From positions 62,001 through 126,000 of the forward strand of contig NZ_VLKU01000009.1 of NCBI RefSeq assembly GCF_007830335.1: DNA of 64,000 nt. The letters are read 5' to 3'. The stretch comes from Paracoccus sulfuroxidans. GTDB lineage: Bacteria; Pseudomonadota; Alphaproteobacteria; Rhodobacterales; Rhodobacteraceae. This document shows positions 43,852 through 51,835 of the stretch, piece after piece; position 1 is the first letter of the stretch; each line of letters opens with the position of its first letter. The position numbers were made by a program, and so were the translations under genes. The notes under the pieces were generated by a model. The model was not told where the DNA came from and made no database searches. It was given only the letters and a program-made list of their open reading frames with translations.

Positions 43852-45378
43852 ATGATGCGTAAAACGGTTGCAGCCCCTGCGGGGGCTCTGGCCATCCTTG
43901 CTTCGACCATGATGGCGGGCGCGGATGGACCTTCCAATCTTCACGACCTGACGGCGGGGGACCCGTTCTTCTATACCGCCGATCAGGACATCAAGGCCGA
44001 TGACGGCCAGCGCGAGATGCTGGGCGTGGGCCGCCCCGACCGCACCCATTCGGGCATCCCGCACCTGCCCGTCTTCATGGGCTATATGAATACGAACTAT
44101 ACCTATCGCTTCGTGACCGTGGCCGAGCAGGTCTTCACTATGATCGGCGAAGGCAAGCATGGTCTCTGGCGGGTGCAGGACAATGGCACGATCCGCGAAT
44201 ATCTGAAGCCGGGCGCGACCGGGCTGAAAGAGGGCGCCGACCCGCTCGCGGTAGAAAATGAGGGCGTCGTCGGCAGCGATTACGCCTCGTTCATCCCCGA
44301 GGCGGGCTGGGACGGCTACCGCTACCCCGATCAGAAGATCGACGATCAGGGGCGGCTGACCTTCATCGACCTGCCGATCACCCACCCGAAATATCAGGGC
44401 AAGTACCAGAACCACGACCCGATCGACCTGCCGAATTTCTATTGCACGATGTCGGAGAACGATTTCCCCTATGCGCTGCAGGCGATGGACTTCGCCTTTG
44501 CCCAGAAGGCCGCGAACAAGGTCGGACCGCTGGGCAAACGCGCCGGGCTCGACGTCAGCGAGAACTACACCCGCGTGCTGCGACTGAGCCATTTCCCCGA
44601 TGCCCGCACCTGGGTGAACACCGGGGTCGAGGGTCAGGACGCGCTGCATGTCGACTGGAAACCCGTCGACACCACCCAGACCGAGGCCGAGTATTACCTC
44701 GTCGAGCGGCCCTTCTTCAACAAGCCCTATCTATTCGTGGCGGCGGTCTATGACAATCGCGACAATGACGATCTGAGCTATGTCCGCCCTGCGGGTCCCT
44801 ATTGGGACGCTTTGGGCGAACGGCAGGCGGGGCTGAAGACCGAGGTGACGCAGGCCCCGCGCTTCCATCTGGAAGGCGGCGGCGAGGCGGCGGCGGTGGG
44901 CACGCCCCTTTTCGGGGTCCATCACCCGAACCGTGCGGCCTATAAGGGCGGCGGGGCCTGCCCGCTGAAAGGCGGCGATTGGGGGCGCTATCCCGACACC
45001 AGCGGCGGTGCGGGCTGGCCCACCAATTACGAAGAGGTGACGCCGCTCTGCGACGCAGTTCTGGTCGATATCAAGTTCTACTCGAACCTCGACCAGCAGG
45101 AATGGACGGACCCGAAGAAATACCTCGCCAATGCCGCGACGGGTTCGACCGATGTGACCTATAAGGTCATGCCGGGCGATTACGGCACCTTCACCGACCC
45201 CTACAACACCGCGCAGGGCAAGGTGAACCCGGACGCGATGTCGGTGCCCGAGGAGATCACGCTGACCTATTCCTCGGTCGCGTCGCCCGTCGAATTCGAA
45301 CGCCCTGCCCCGAGATCGCTTGATACCGCGCAGATGGTGCCGACGCCCAGCACCTCCTGCCGCCCGATCCCGGGCTAA
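43852..45378 (+). CDS. Large exported protein of unknown function
   Basis: This 508-residue protein starts MMRKTVAAPAGALAILASTMMAGADGP, a Sec leader; the start at 43852 has GGAGGA upstream. The mature region is rich in Tyr, Asp, Pro and Gly, with motifs such as FIPEAGWDGYRYPDQ and NFYCTMSENDFPYALQAMDFAF. Four cysteines are spread (YCTM, GACPL, PLCDAV, TSCRP). Histidines and aspartates recur near HHPNRAAY. No family is recognised. It ends at an inverted repeat shared with the converging LuxR gene. Paired with the cupin gene, it may be a periplasmic enzyme or metal-binding protein of the xox region. Confidence 0.7.
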   Translation: MMRKTVAAPAGALAILASTMMAGADGPSNLHDLTAGDPFFYTADQDIKADDGQREMLGVGRPDRTHSGIPHLPVFMGYMNTNYTYRFVTVAEQVFTMIGEGKHGLWRVQDNGTIREYLKPGATGLKEGADPLAVENEGVVGSDYASFIPEAGWDGYRYPDQKIDDQGRLTFIDLPITHPKYQGKYQNHDPIDLPNFYCTMSENDFPYALQAMDFAFAQKAANKVGPLGKRAGLDVSENYTRVLRLSHFPDARTWVNTGVEGQDALHVDWKPVDTTQTEAEYYLVERPFFNKPYLFVAAVYDNRDNDDLSYVRPAGPYWDALGERQAGLKTEVTQAPRFHLEGGGEAAAVGTPLFGVHHPNRAAYKGGGACPLKGGDWGRYPDTSGGAGWPTNYEEVTPLCDAVLVDIKFYSNLDQQEWTDPKKYLANAATGSTDVTYKVMPGDYGTFTDPYNTAQGKVNPDAMSVPEEITLTYSSVASPVEFERPAPRSLDTAQMVPTPSTSCRPIPG

Positions 45379-45383
45379 GCCCG

Positions 45384-45409
45384 TCCCGCGCGTGGCAGCA
45401 TGCGCGGGA
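45384..45409. terminator. Bidirectional hairpin between converging genes
   Basis: TCCCGCGC paired with GCGCGGGA, an 8-bp stem with a 10-base loop, fills the 31-bp gap between the exported-protein gene and the converging LuxR-type gene. No U-run is present. Confidence 0.4.
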
Positions 45410-46201
45410 TCAGAGCCACAGCTCGCATTTGCGGATCAGCTCGGCCCGGTTCGTCGCCTGCAGCGACAGCCGGGCATTGCGCAACTGGTTCTCGATGGTG
45501 CGGGCGGATTTGCCCAGAGCCTCGGCGATCTCCTCGCAGCTCAGCCCCTGGGCCGCCAGACGGATGGCGTCAAGCTCTGCCGGGCTGGGGCGGCGCACCG
45601 CCGCCTGCCCGCCCTCGCGCGCGCTCCACATCCGGCTGACCGCCAGCAGCGGTCCCAGAAAATCCTGAGAGAACGCCGCGATCCCGCCCAGTTCATCATC
45701 GGACCAGGCGTGGATGTCACGGGTGAAATCCATGCACATCAGCCCCACCGGGCGGCGCTGATAGGTCAGGCGCTGAAACAGGATCGACTTGCTGCTGATC
45801 GAGGTGAAATCATTGCGGCAATCATTGAGAAACGGGTGCAGCGCCACCTCATCGCAGCTGACCGGGCGCGCGCCATGCCAGGCGCGGCGAAAGACATAGG
45901 CCTGATTGGGATAGGAGGCCTCATCGCAGCGGGGCGGATCGGTGCGCCGGTTGTAATGCACGCGGATCGGCGCATAGTCGCGGTCCCGAGGCTGGGCAAA
46001 ACCCAGATCGACGCGGCAGACGCCGACGTTCTCGATCAGATGGTCAAGCGCCACGGCAGCCAGTTCTTCCGGGTCCTCGATCACAAGGATCATATGGGCC
46101 ACGCAGTTCAGCTCGGACGCTGAACGGTCGCGGCGGAAGCGATCAAGGAAACCTTCTTTCAACTGCTTGCGTGACGGAGGTGTTGTCAGCAAATCCTGCA
46201 T
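45410..46201 (-). CDS. LuxR-family transcriptional regulator with N-terminal GAF-like domain
   Basis: This 263-residue regulator has an N-terminal domain of about 180 residues (MILVIEDPEELAAVALDHLIENVGV..., with GAF-like HAWSDDELGGIAAFSQDFLGPL). A C-terminal LuxR helix-turn-helix follows (SPAELDAIRLAAQGLSCEEIAEALGKSARTIENQLRNARLSL). The ATG at 46201 is used; a TTG three bases upstream is possible. It is an orphan regulator without a phosphorylation site. It converges on the exported-protein gene and lies just outside the left end of the tRNA-Tyr island. Its control of the xox genes is an unsupported possibility. Confidence 0.8.
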   Translation of the reverse strand: MQDLLTTPPSRKQLKEGFLDRFRRDRSASELNCVAHMILVIEDPEELAAVALDHLIENVGVCRVDLGFAQPRDRDYAPIRVHYNRRTDPPRCDEASYPNQAYVFRRAWHGARPVSCDEVALHPFLNDCRNDFTSISSKSILFQRLTYQRRPVGLMCMDFTRDIHAWSDDELGGIAAFSQDFLGPLLAVSRMWSAREGGQAAVRRPSPAELDAIRLAAQGLSCEEIAEALGKSARTIENQLRNARLSLQATNRAELIRKCELWL

Positions 46202-46371
46202 CAAGACTGCCCGCCAAGGGCGAAAAGGTTACATATCTGTGACAAGCATAGGGGGAGGCTTCGGTCGCAGGCAAGACCTCCGATCTGCAGGCGGACGGAC
46301 ATGGGACCAAAATGGGAGGGTTCGACCGGACGCGCAGCGCGTCAAACGCAATCAAGCCATTGATATCTGGG

Positions 46372-46392
46372 GAATGGTGGGCGACCCTGGAA
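46372..46392. repeat. Left attachment repeat, orphan tRNA-Tyr 3' fragment
   Basis: This 21-bp copy is identical to 50062-50082, the 3' end of tRNA-Tyr. It reads GAATGGTGGGCGACCCTGG plus two more bases. It marks the island's left junction. The next base outside differs on each side (G versus T on the left, C versus T on the right), so the repeat is exactly 21 bp. Confidence 0.88.
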
Positions 46393-46643
46393 CGGCCACC
46401 ATCTCCATAAGAGCCTGATCTTGCTAGCATTTCACTGTGCGCGAGTTGCGTTGTGTCACACCTATGTGTCGCACTTCGAGCAATACGTAGCAAGCAGATA
46501 GGTGCACCTCAAATATGGAGATACTTTGAGCGACCCTCACGTACGCACAATGAGGATATCGGAAGGCGCAGTGCTTCAAACATCGGTTGACGGCACCATA
46601 AATCTGATCTCCTCTTTCCTCAAATATATGGAGAATTGAGCAT

Positions 46644-48527
46644 ATGTCGGGAATCGAATCGGTTGCTGTAGCCAAAGCGGGCCTTGCGGCGAGTAGCGCG
46701 CTCAGTGCCCGCATCAACAAGATTCTTGATCTCTTGTTGGAAAAGGCTCCAGCCTTCGTTTCCGAGAAGTTTAAAAACGGGCAGATGATTATCAATAAAG
46801 GCCTCCCCACCTACCTAGAGGCCAACTATGCGAAATGTGAAACTCTTCGCACTTTACTGCGAAGAGACGCCCCCGTCCTTTTAGATGATGTCTATGTTGA
46901 GCCTAAGTTTTCGATAGAGTCAGATGAAGTTACCAGTGATGACCTCCTTCGACGCAACAGCTTAGATGGCTGCCCTTTGCTTGTCACAGGAACGGCCGGA
47001 AGCGGAAAGTCAGTTTTCCTTAAATGGTGCTTCAGGCAATCCATAGTCAAAGGTCATACCTATTACCCAGTGTTCTTTGAACTACGAAGCATGGGGAATG
47101 ATGCTAGCAGCAACCTTCTAGACTCTATTTACCAATCAATTTCCGACTACGCAGAAGGCTTCACGAAAGCACAGTTCAATTTTGGACTCAGGAAGGGCTT
47201 ATTCTATTTAATGATTGATGCACTGGATGAGGCACCGATTGAAGTACGGGAAAGCATAGAGAAGGATATTATCGAAATAACAAGGAAGTACCCAAAATGC
47301 CCACTGATACTGACCTCTAGACCCAGCAATGACTTGAAGTCATGGGAAGGCTTCACGGAGGCGCATCTACTTCCTTTTGATCGAACAGGCTGCATAGATT
47401 ACATAAGAAAAATAGATTTTGACGAATCGCGGAAGTCTGATTTCCTAACCGCTTTGACCGCCGACTTTTTCGTCAAGCATAGTGAGTTCTTATCTAACGC
47501 CTTGCTTGCAGCCATGATGCTACTGACATTCGATGAATTTGGGGAGATACCGGAACGCCGTCATATTTTTTACCAGAAGTGTTTTGACGTCCTTATTCGT
47601 GAGCATGATCAGTCAAAGGGAAGATATCGCAGAAAACTTGTATCAGGCCTCGATCACTCACAAGTTGAGACACTGTTCCAGAGCTTCTGCGCACTGTCAT
47701 ACCTTGAGGGAAAGTACAACTTTACCTCCAAAACACTGATCGAATATCTTGAAGATGCGCTAGAATTTTGCGGCCTCCAAGCAGACATTGACGCAGTCGC
47801 GGAGGACTTCTGTAATTCCGTCAGTATAATTCAGCAAGATGGCGATCACTACGAGTTCGTCCACCGATCCTTTCAGGAGTACTTCTACGCAAAGTTCTGC
47901 TTGAGCGATCGTTCCTATACACTAGTTGATAAGGCACTCGAGGTCGCGTCAAGAATAGACAGCAAGGGCATGCTTGACATGATAGCCGATATGAACTCGA
48001 GCTATTTTCATACCGAACTTATAATGCCCATCGTAGACGCAATTCTAAAAAAGACCAGCGGCACAAGTCCAACAGATAAACCTGACATGGTTTTAAAGTT
48101 ATTCTGCGATTCCGTTGGGTACTCTCCGGCGGATGAGGTTCCGGGACTGTATACTTTTTTCCTATCCACTTCAGCCGGAAATGTCGCGTATAAGCAACTA
48201 AACTCTTATGTACTTTTTTACATCAACAACAACCTTCATAAGCACTACCAGGAATTTAAAGCTCAAATTGAATGGCCCGATCTATTAAATAATGACGAAA
48301 TTAGGGAGATGACATCTACCGCCTCCCACTCCGAGCGGCGAGACTCAGGAATCGACGTCCCTCTATCACACAGAAACAGAGCTACACTCTCCAAGATGAA
48401 GGCGGACATCCTTGCAGAATCAATCATTTCATCTTTGGAAATAACTAGCCAATACATGAAGGAGGACTTGAAGAAGAAGGCAAATAGCCTATCAAACCGC
48501 ATGCGAAGCCGTGGGAAATCTCGATAA
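46644..48527 (+). CDS. NACHT-domain STAND ATPase, putative anti-phage defence protein
   Basis: This 627-residue protein has an N-terminal helical region of about 110 residues. A NACHT NTPase domain follows, with Walker A GTAGSGKS at residues 116-123 and the NACHT-type Walker B IDALDEA at 191-197, then the sensor segment LILTSRPSND. A winged-helix-like region around DHYEFVHRSFQEYFYAKF (about 400-420) is typical of bacterial NACHT proteins. The C-terminal 200 residues contain no obvious LRR, WD40 or TPR repeats and may be a compact sensor. Bacterial NACHT proteins are known to block phages. The start has GGAG ten bases upstream. Codon use and GC differ strongly from the surrounding chromosome. 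Confidence 0.85.
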   Translation: MSGIESVAVAKAGLAASSALSARINKILDLLLEKAPAFVSEKFKNGQMIINKGLPTYLEANYAKCETLRTLLRRDAPVLLDDVYVEPKFSIESDEVTSDDLLRRNSLDGCPLLVTGTAGSGKSVFLKWCFRQSIVKGHTYYPVFFELRSMGNDASSNLLDSIYQSISDYAEGFTKAQFNFGLRKGLFYLMIDALDEAPIEVRESIEKDIIEITRKYPKCPLILTSRPSNDLKSWEGFTEAHLLPFDRTGCIDYIRKIDFDESRKSDFLTALTADFFVKHSEFLSNALLAAMMLLTFDEFGEIPERRHIFYQKCFDVLIREHDQSKGRYRRKLVSGLDHSQVETLFQSFCALSYLEGKYNFTSKTLIEYLEDALEFCGLQADIDAVAEDFCNSVSIIQQDGDHYEFVHRSFQEYFYAKFCLSDRSYTLVDKALEVASRIDSKGMLDMIADMNSSYFHTELIMPIVDAILKKTSGTSPTDKPDMVLKLFCDSVGYSPADEVPGLYTFFLSTSAGNVAYKQLNSYVLFYINNNLHKHYQEFKAQIEWPDLLNNDEIREMTSTASHSERRDSGIDVPLSHRNRATLSKMKADILAESIISSLEITSQYMKEDLKKKANSLSNRMRSRGKSR

Positions 48528-48846
48528 TTATTGCCCCACAGACCCCTCTCGTGTTATATTAGCATAGCCAAATCTTTATTGGCTTTGCGCAGACGACATC
48601 TATTCGGTAAACCTAGGCCTCATTCAGTCAAGGATGACAAGCAGCGTTTTGTAAACCGTCCTAACTTCCGAAAAATTTTTGCGCGGGGGCATCTATCTAT
48701 CCTAGCCCGCCAGATGTCCCCCATAGCCCCCTCTCCAGCCAAGGCAACGGCGGCAAGGCCAGCGCCTCATGGACTTGCCCGTCCGACACTCATTGCCACC
48801 CGTAGCGCAGACAGCAGCCTCGTGCGTCCGCAGAGGTATAGTCCAG

Positions 48847-48922
48847 CGGACACTCGGTGAACTGCGCAATAGCGTGTCCGTAAGGGTTGACATCCATCAA
48901 CGGACATCTGTATCAACGGACA
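48847..48922 (+). promoter_or_regulatory. Repeat-rich region before the recombinase: candidate res site and promoter
   Basis: The hexamer CGGACA or its complement TGTCCG occurs four times (48847, 48875, 48901 and 48917). Two of these lie in perfect 11-bp direct copies ATCAACGGACA at 48896-48906 and 48912-48922. A promoter-like TTGACA (48887-48892) and TATCAA (48911-48916, spacing 18) overlap the copies. Serine resolvases bind such repeats upstream of their own gene, for recombination and for self-repression. The 318 bp before this (48528-48846) contain no supported gene. Confidence 0.5.
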
Positions 48923-48946
48923 CAACCTTATCGGATAGGATGGCTC

Positions 48947-49582
48947 ATGTCCCAGACAATCCTCTATGCCCGCGTCAGTACAGCGGATCAGACCCTTGAC
49001 CACCAGCGCACCCAAGCGGAGGCTGCGGGCTTCCGTATTGACGAGGTGATTGCCGACCATGGCGTGTCCGGTGTCTCCACCAAGCTAGCTGAGCGGCCCG
49101 AAGGAAAACGCTTGTTCGACAAGCTGCGCGCCGGGGATACGCTTGTCGTTCGCTGGGTTGACCGTCTGGGCCGAGATTACCGGGATGTCACCGACTGCAT
49201 TCGGGACTTCATGCGGCGCGGTGTGGTTATCCGTACAGTCATCAACAATATGGAATTCGATGGCGCGACCTCAGACCCGGTACAGCAGGCCGTCAGGGAC
49301 GCGCTAATCGCCTTCATGGCCGCTACAGCACAAGCACAGGCCGAGGCCACCAAGGAAGCGCAGAGGGCCGGGATTTCCGCCGTGAAGGATAATCCGCAGA
49401 AGTACCGGGGCAAGAAACCTAGTTATGACCGGGCTGCGCTTGAGCAGGTCCTGAGCCTGTCAGCGGAGGGCGCAGGCACTAGCGAGATTGCGAAGGCAAC
49501 CGGGCTGTCGCGGCAAGCGGTGCTGCGGATCAAGGCTGATCCTACGGCGGCGCAAGCAGCATTAGAACGCTGGGCGGCATGA
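48947..49582 (+). CDS. Serine recombinase, resolvase/invertase type
   Basis: This 211-residue resolvase-family recombinase has catalytic Ser11 in ILYARVSTADQ and the family segments RPEGKRLFDKLRAGDTLVVRWVDRLGRDYRDV. A C-terminal HTH of about 45 residues follows (LSLSAEGAGTSEIAKATGLSRQAVLRIKAD). It is of the small resolvase/invertase size, not a large serine integrase, and so is not expected to integrate at tRNA by itself. The start at 48947 is preferred over 48887 because YARVST must be near the N-terminus. It is probably relic machinery that resolves co-integrates of the island or of its donor. Confidence 0.88.
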   Translation: MSQTILYARVSTADQTLDHQRTQAEAAGFRIDEVIADHGVSGVSTKLAERPEGKRLFDKLRAGDTLVVRWVDRLGRDYRDVTDCIRDFMRRGVVIRTVINNMEFDGATSDPVQQAVRDALIAFMAATAQAQAEATKEAQRAGISAVKDNPQKYRGKKPSYDRAALEQVLSLSAEGAGTSEIAKATGLSRQAVLRIKADPTAAQAALERWAA

Positions 49583-49664
49583 AGGCTCGCCAGAGGGGCC
49601 TACCACGGGCATCTAGGCAAGGGATAGCCAAGGGTACACCCGGCGCGCGACCGACAGCGTGGTC

Positions 49665-49919
49665 ATGACCGACGAACTGCTACAATGGCACCAGACCAAC
49701 GGGGCAAGTCTGGACTGGATCTGCATTGGCAGCGTGTCACCGATGATGGTGGCCTATCGCGATAACGAATTCAGGAAGCAGAGCGTCCGCGAAACGATTG
49801 CCCCGCTGAGCGATACACAGGCCGAGGCGATCTATTTCGCGGCGCGCCTGATCCGCGACGGCAAGGCAACCGCCGAGGTGGCGCTAGGCATTGTCGAGCG
49901 GGTGTTTGACGAGGCCTGA
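49665..49919 (+). CDS. Small hypothetical protein of the island
   Basis: This 84-residue ORF is read from the ATG at 49665 (a GTG two codons earlier is possible). It contains WHQTNGASLDWICIGSVSPMMV and a helical C-terminus (LSDTQAEAIYFAARLIRDGKATAEVAL). No clear ribosome binding site and no recognised domain are seen. Its position within the island suggests accessory cargo. Both its reality and function are uncertain. Confidence 0.35.
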   Translation: MTDELLQWHQTNGASLDWICIGSVSPMMVAYRDNEFRKQSVRETIAPLSDTQAEAIYFAARLIRDGKATAEVALGIVERVFDEA

Positions 49920-50061
49920 CCAGATCGCGCCCGGCTTAGCGGTCGGGCGTTAAAACCTGACGCCGTTTGTACTATCCAATCACATTTCCAATGTTGGGTA
50001 TGCAAGCGGGTAAAAATCCACGCATCCAAAATCTCCAGGAAAATCAATGATTTGTGAGATT

Positions 50062-50082
50062 GAATGGTGGGCGACCCTGGAA
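50062..50082. repeat. Right attachment repeat within tRNA-Tyr
   Basis: This is the 21-bp partner of 46372-46392. It covers the three bases beyond the encoded CCA, the CCA itself, the 3' acceptor strand and part of the T-arm. The insertion has rebuilt the tRNA completely, so the gene remains functional. Confidence 0.88.
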
Positions 50083-50148
50083 TCGAACCAGGCGTGGGTC
50101 TCCCCGGCGGAGTTACAGTCCGCTGCCGCACCTTGCAGCCCGTCGCCC
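50065..50148 (-). tRNA. tRNA-Tyr (GTA)
   Basis: This 84-nt class II tRNA has encoded CCA. The acceptor stem GGGCGAC pairs perfectly with GTCGCCC, the anticodon stem GCGGA/TCCGC frames loop CTGTAAC with anticodon GTA (50116-50114), the variable arm has a GGG/CCC stem, and the T-arm reads CCTGG-TTCGATT-CCAGG. It is the integration target of the adjoining island. The flanking gene on the other side is the rlmB-like methyltransferase. Confidence 0.97.
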
Positions 50149-50324
50149 GCCGATCGCTTACGGCGTGCCGGGTGATTAACCGGCCTGACGCAAGGCGTCA
50201 AGCGGTCTCGGGCGGAAATGTTCGCCCCGGACGAGTTTCCGGGTCCCGCCCCCTTCGCCCCGCGAAGATGGTTGCAATCCGAGGGCATTTCGGGGCACTC
50301 GGGAAGGGAATGCGGGATCGTGAC

Positions 50325-51122
50325 ATGGCCGAGAAACATCCGAAGACCAAGAAACCCACCTGGGTGATCGACAAGGAACGCGCGCGCCGCGCGGCTGCCG
50401 CCGAAACGGTGTGGCTGTTCGGCCTGCACGCGGTACGCGATGCGCTGGCGAATCCCGAGCGGCAGAAACTGCGGCTGGTGGTCACGCAAAACGCGCTGGA
50501 CCGGCTGGGCGACCTGCCCGCCGACATCACGCCCGAAATCACCGACGCCCGCGTCTTTGACCGCACCGTGCCCCTGCCTCCGGAAAGCGTCCATCAGGGT
50601 GCCGCGCTTGAGGTCAAACCGCTCAGCTGGGGCAAGCTGGCCGATCTGGCGCTGGAGGGTCCCGGCCGTCCGCTTCTGGTCGCGCTCGACCGCGTCACCG
50701 ATCCGCACAACGTGGGCGCGATCCTGCGCTCGGCCGAGGTGTTCGGCGCGCGCGCCGTCATCGCCCCCACCCGGCATTCCGCCCCCGAGACAGGCGCGCT
50801 GGCGAAAACCGCCTCGGGCGCGCTGGAGCGTCAGCCCTATGTGCGCATCACCAACCTTGCCGATGCGCTGATCGAATTGCAGGGCATGGGCTACACCGTC
50901 ATCGGCCTTGATGGCACCGCGACCGAGGATCTGCCCGACGTTCTTGCGGACCTGAAGGGCCGCGCGATCTGTCTGGTGCTGGGCGCCGAGGGACCCGGGT
51001 TGCGCGACCGCACGCTGGAAACCTGCGACCGTCTGGCGCGCATTCCCTTCGCTGCGGATTTCGGCTCTCTCAACGTGTCGAACGCGGCGGCGGTGGCGCT
51101 TTACGCCGCCTCACGCGGATAA
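50325..51122 (+). CDS. rlmB: TrmH/SpoU-family 2'-O-ribose methyltransferase (RlmB-like)
   Basis: This 265-residue SPOUT methyltransferase probably modifies 23S rRNA. An N-terminal substrate-binding domain begins [22 protein letters not shown]. The C-terminal catalytic domain has the knot motifs [40 protein letters not shown] and [17 protein letters not shown]. The start is set at 50325, with MAEKH; the in-frame extension upstream runs into the tRNA gene. It lies directly after tRNA-Tyr on the opposite strand. Confidence 0.87.
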   Translation: MAEKHPKTKKPTWVIDKERARRAAAAETVWLFGLHAVRDALANPERQKLRLVVTQNALDRLGDLPADITPEITDARVFDRTVPLPPESVHQGAALEVKPLSWGKLADLALEGPGRPLLVALDRVTDPHNVGAILRSAEVFGARAVIAPTRHSAPETGALAKTASGALERQPYVRITNLADALIELQGMGYTVIGLDGTATEDLPDVLADLKGRAICLVLGAEGPGLRDRTLETCDRLARIPFAADFGSLNVSNAAAVALYAASRG

Positions 51123-51230
51123 GCGAAACTATCACATAACTGAAATATTCGTCGCTCGCTGGTTGAGAATCGCGGGGCAAGGTGCCAGATCGAATTGATC
51201 TGCAAGCCTCAAATCCCATTGCTGCCCGCC

Positions 51231-51644
51231 ATGATTCGTACAATTCTAGCGACCCTGCTTCTGTCTTTGACCGCCCCGCTTGCGCATGCGCAGGACTGGG
51301 CCTTGGGCGGAATGGACCCCGTTTCCTATGGCGCGGATAACGCCGCGGTGCCGGGTCGCCGCGATCTGGTGACGCTCTGGCAGGGGCAGGCCTGGCACTT
51401 CGCCAGCGAGGACAACCGCTCGACCTTTGAATCCAATCCGCGCGCCTATGCGCCGGGGCTGAACGGGCTTTGCGTCGTCGCCCTGTCCGAAGGCCGGCCC
51501 GAGCCGGGCAATCCGCGCTATTTCGTGGTGATCGGCAAACGCACCTATTTCATGCGCTCCGAGGCCGCGCGGCAGAAGTTTCTGGCCGATCCGCAGCGCG
51601 TCCTGCGCTCGGCCGAGGCACGCTGGGCCAGCACGCATCACTGA
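51231..51644 (+). CDS. Exported YHS-domain-like protein
   Basis: This 137-residue exported protein has a signal peptide ending PLAHAQD. The mature part resembles a YHS domain, with ALGGMDPVSYGADNA, then LWQGQAWHFASEDNRSTFESNPRAYAP. YHS domains in other proteins bind metals. The start at 51231 places the leader at the N-terminus. A perfect 18-bp palindrome begins 4 bp after its stop. Confidence 0.75.
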   Translation: MIRTILATLLLSLTAPLAHAQDWALGGMDPVSYGADNAAVPGRRDLVTLWQGQAWHFASEDNRSTFESNPRAYAPGLNGLCVVALSEGRPEPGNPRYFVVIGKRTYFMRSEAARQKFLADPQRVLRSAEARWASTHH

Positions 51645-51647
51645 TCT

Positions 51648-51792
51648 GATCACGATATCGTGATCACTATGGAACTATTTGGCCACAGTCCCCATTTATT
51701 TTTCGGAACATGACCCTGGAACGGTCATGTTCAGATCACTGTCCCTCGTTCCGCAACTTGCGCCCGGCCAGATACTGGACCGGGCGCTTTTT
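51648..51792 (+). ncRNA. Candidate intergenic transcript with two hairpins and a rho-independent terminator
   Basis: Between the YHS gene and the CoA-binding gene are three secondary structures. An 18-bp palindrome centred on ATATC lies at 51648-51665. A 10-bp perfect hairpin (GAACATGACC/GGTCATGTTC) lies at about 51706-51732. A clear rho-independent terminator (GCGCCCGG/CCGGGCGC plus five T) lies at 51760-51792. The terminator comes before, not after, the next gene's start (51836). A small RNA or an attenuated leader would explain this. The first palindrome may simply terminate the YHS transcript. A TTGGCC-like box at about 51676 could be a promoter. Confidence 0.4.
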
Positions 51793-51835
51793 ACATGACA
51801 GTAAGAGGCTCCGATTGATCGAAGTGGAGGCGATC

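Larger units (their letters stand above)
46372..50082. mobile_element. Genomic island inserted at tRNA-Tyr, carrying a NACHT ATPase and serine recombinase
   Basis: The region is flanked by a 21-bp direct repeat (46372-46392 and 50062-50082). The right copy is the 3' end of an intact tRNA-Tyr gene (T-arm strand and CCA), and the left copy is an orphan fragment. This is the classical trace of site-specific integration into a tRNA gene. The unit is about 3.7 kb. By hand count the NACHT gene sequence at 47161-47220 is 37% GC, well below the chromosome, which supports horizontal transfer. Cargo is a NACHT protein, a serine recombinase and a small ORF. No tyrosine integrase is present, so the island is likely immobile or mobilised in trans. 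The left end (46393-46643, about 250 bp) has no gene. Confidence 0.85.

Noticed and set aside
46424..46810. 128-codon minus-strand frame at the left end of the island
   Set aside because: It overlaps the NACHT start, has no recognisable domain and no ribosome binding site.
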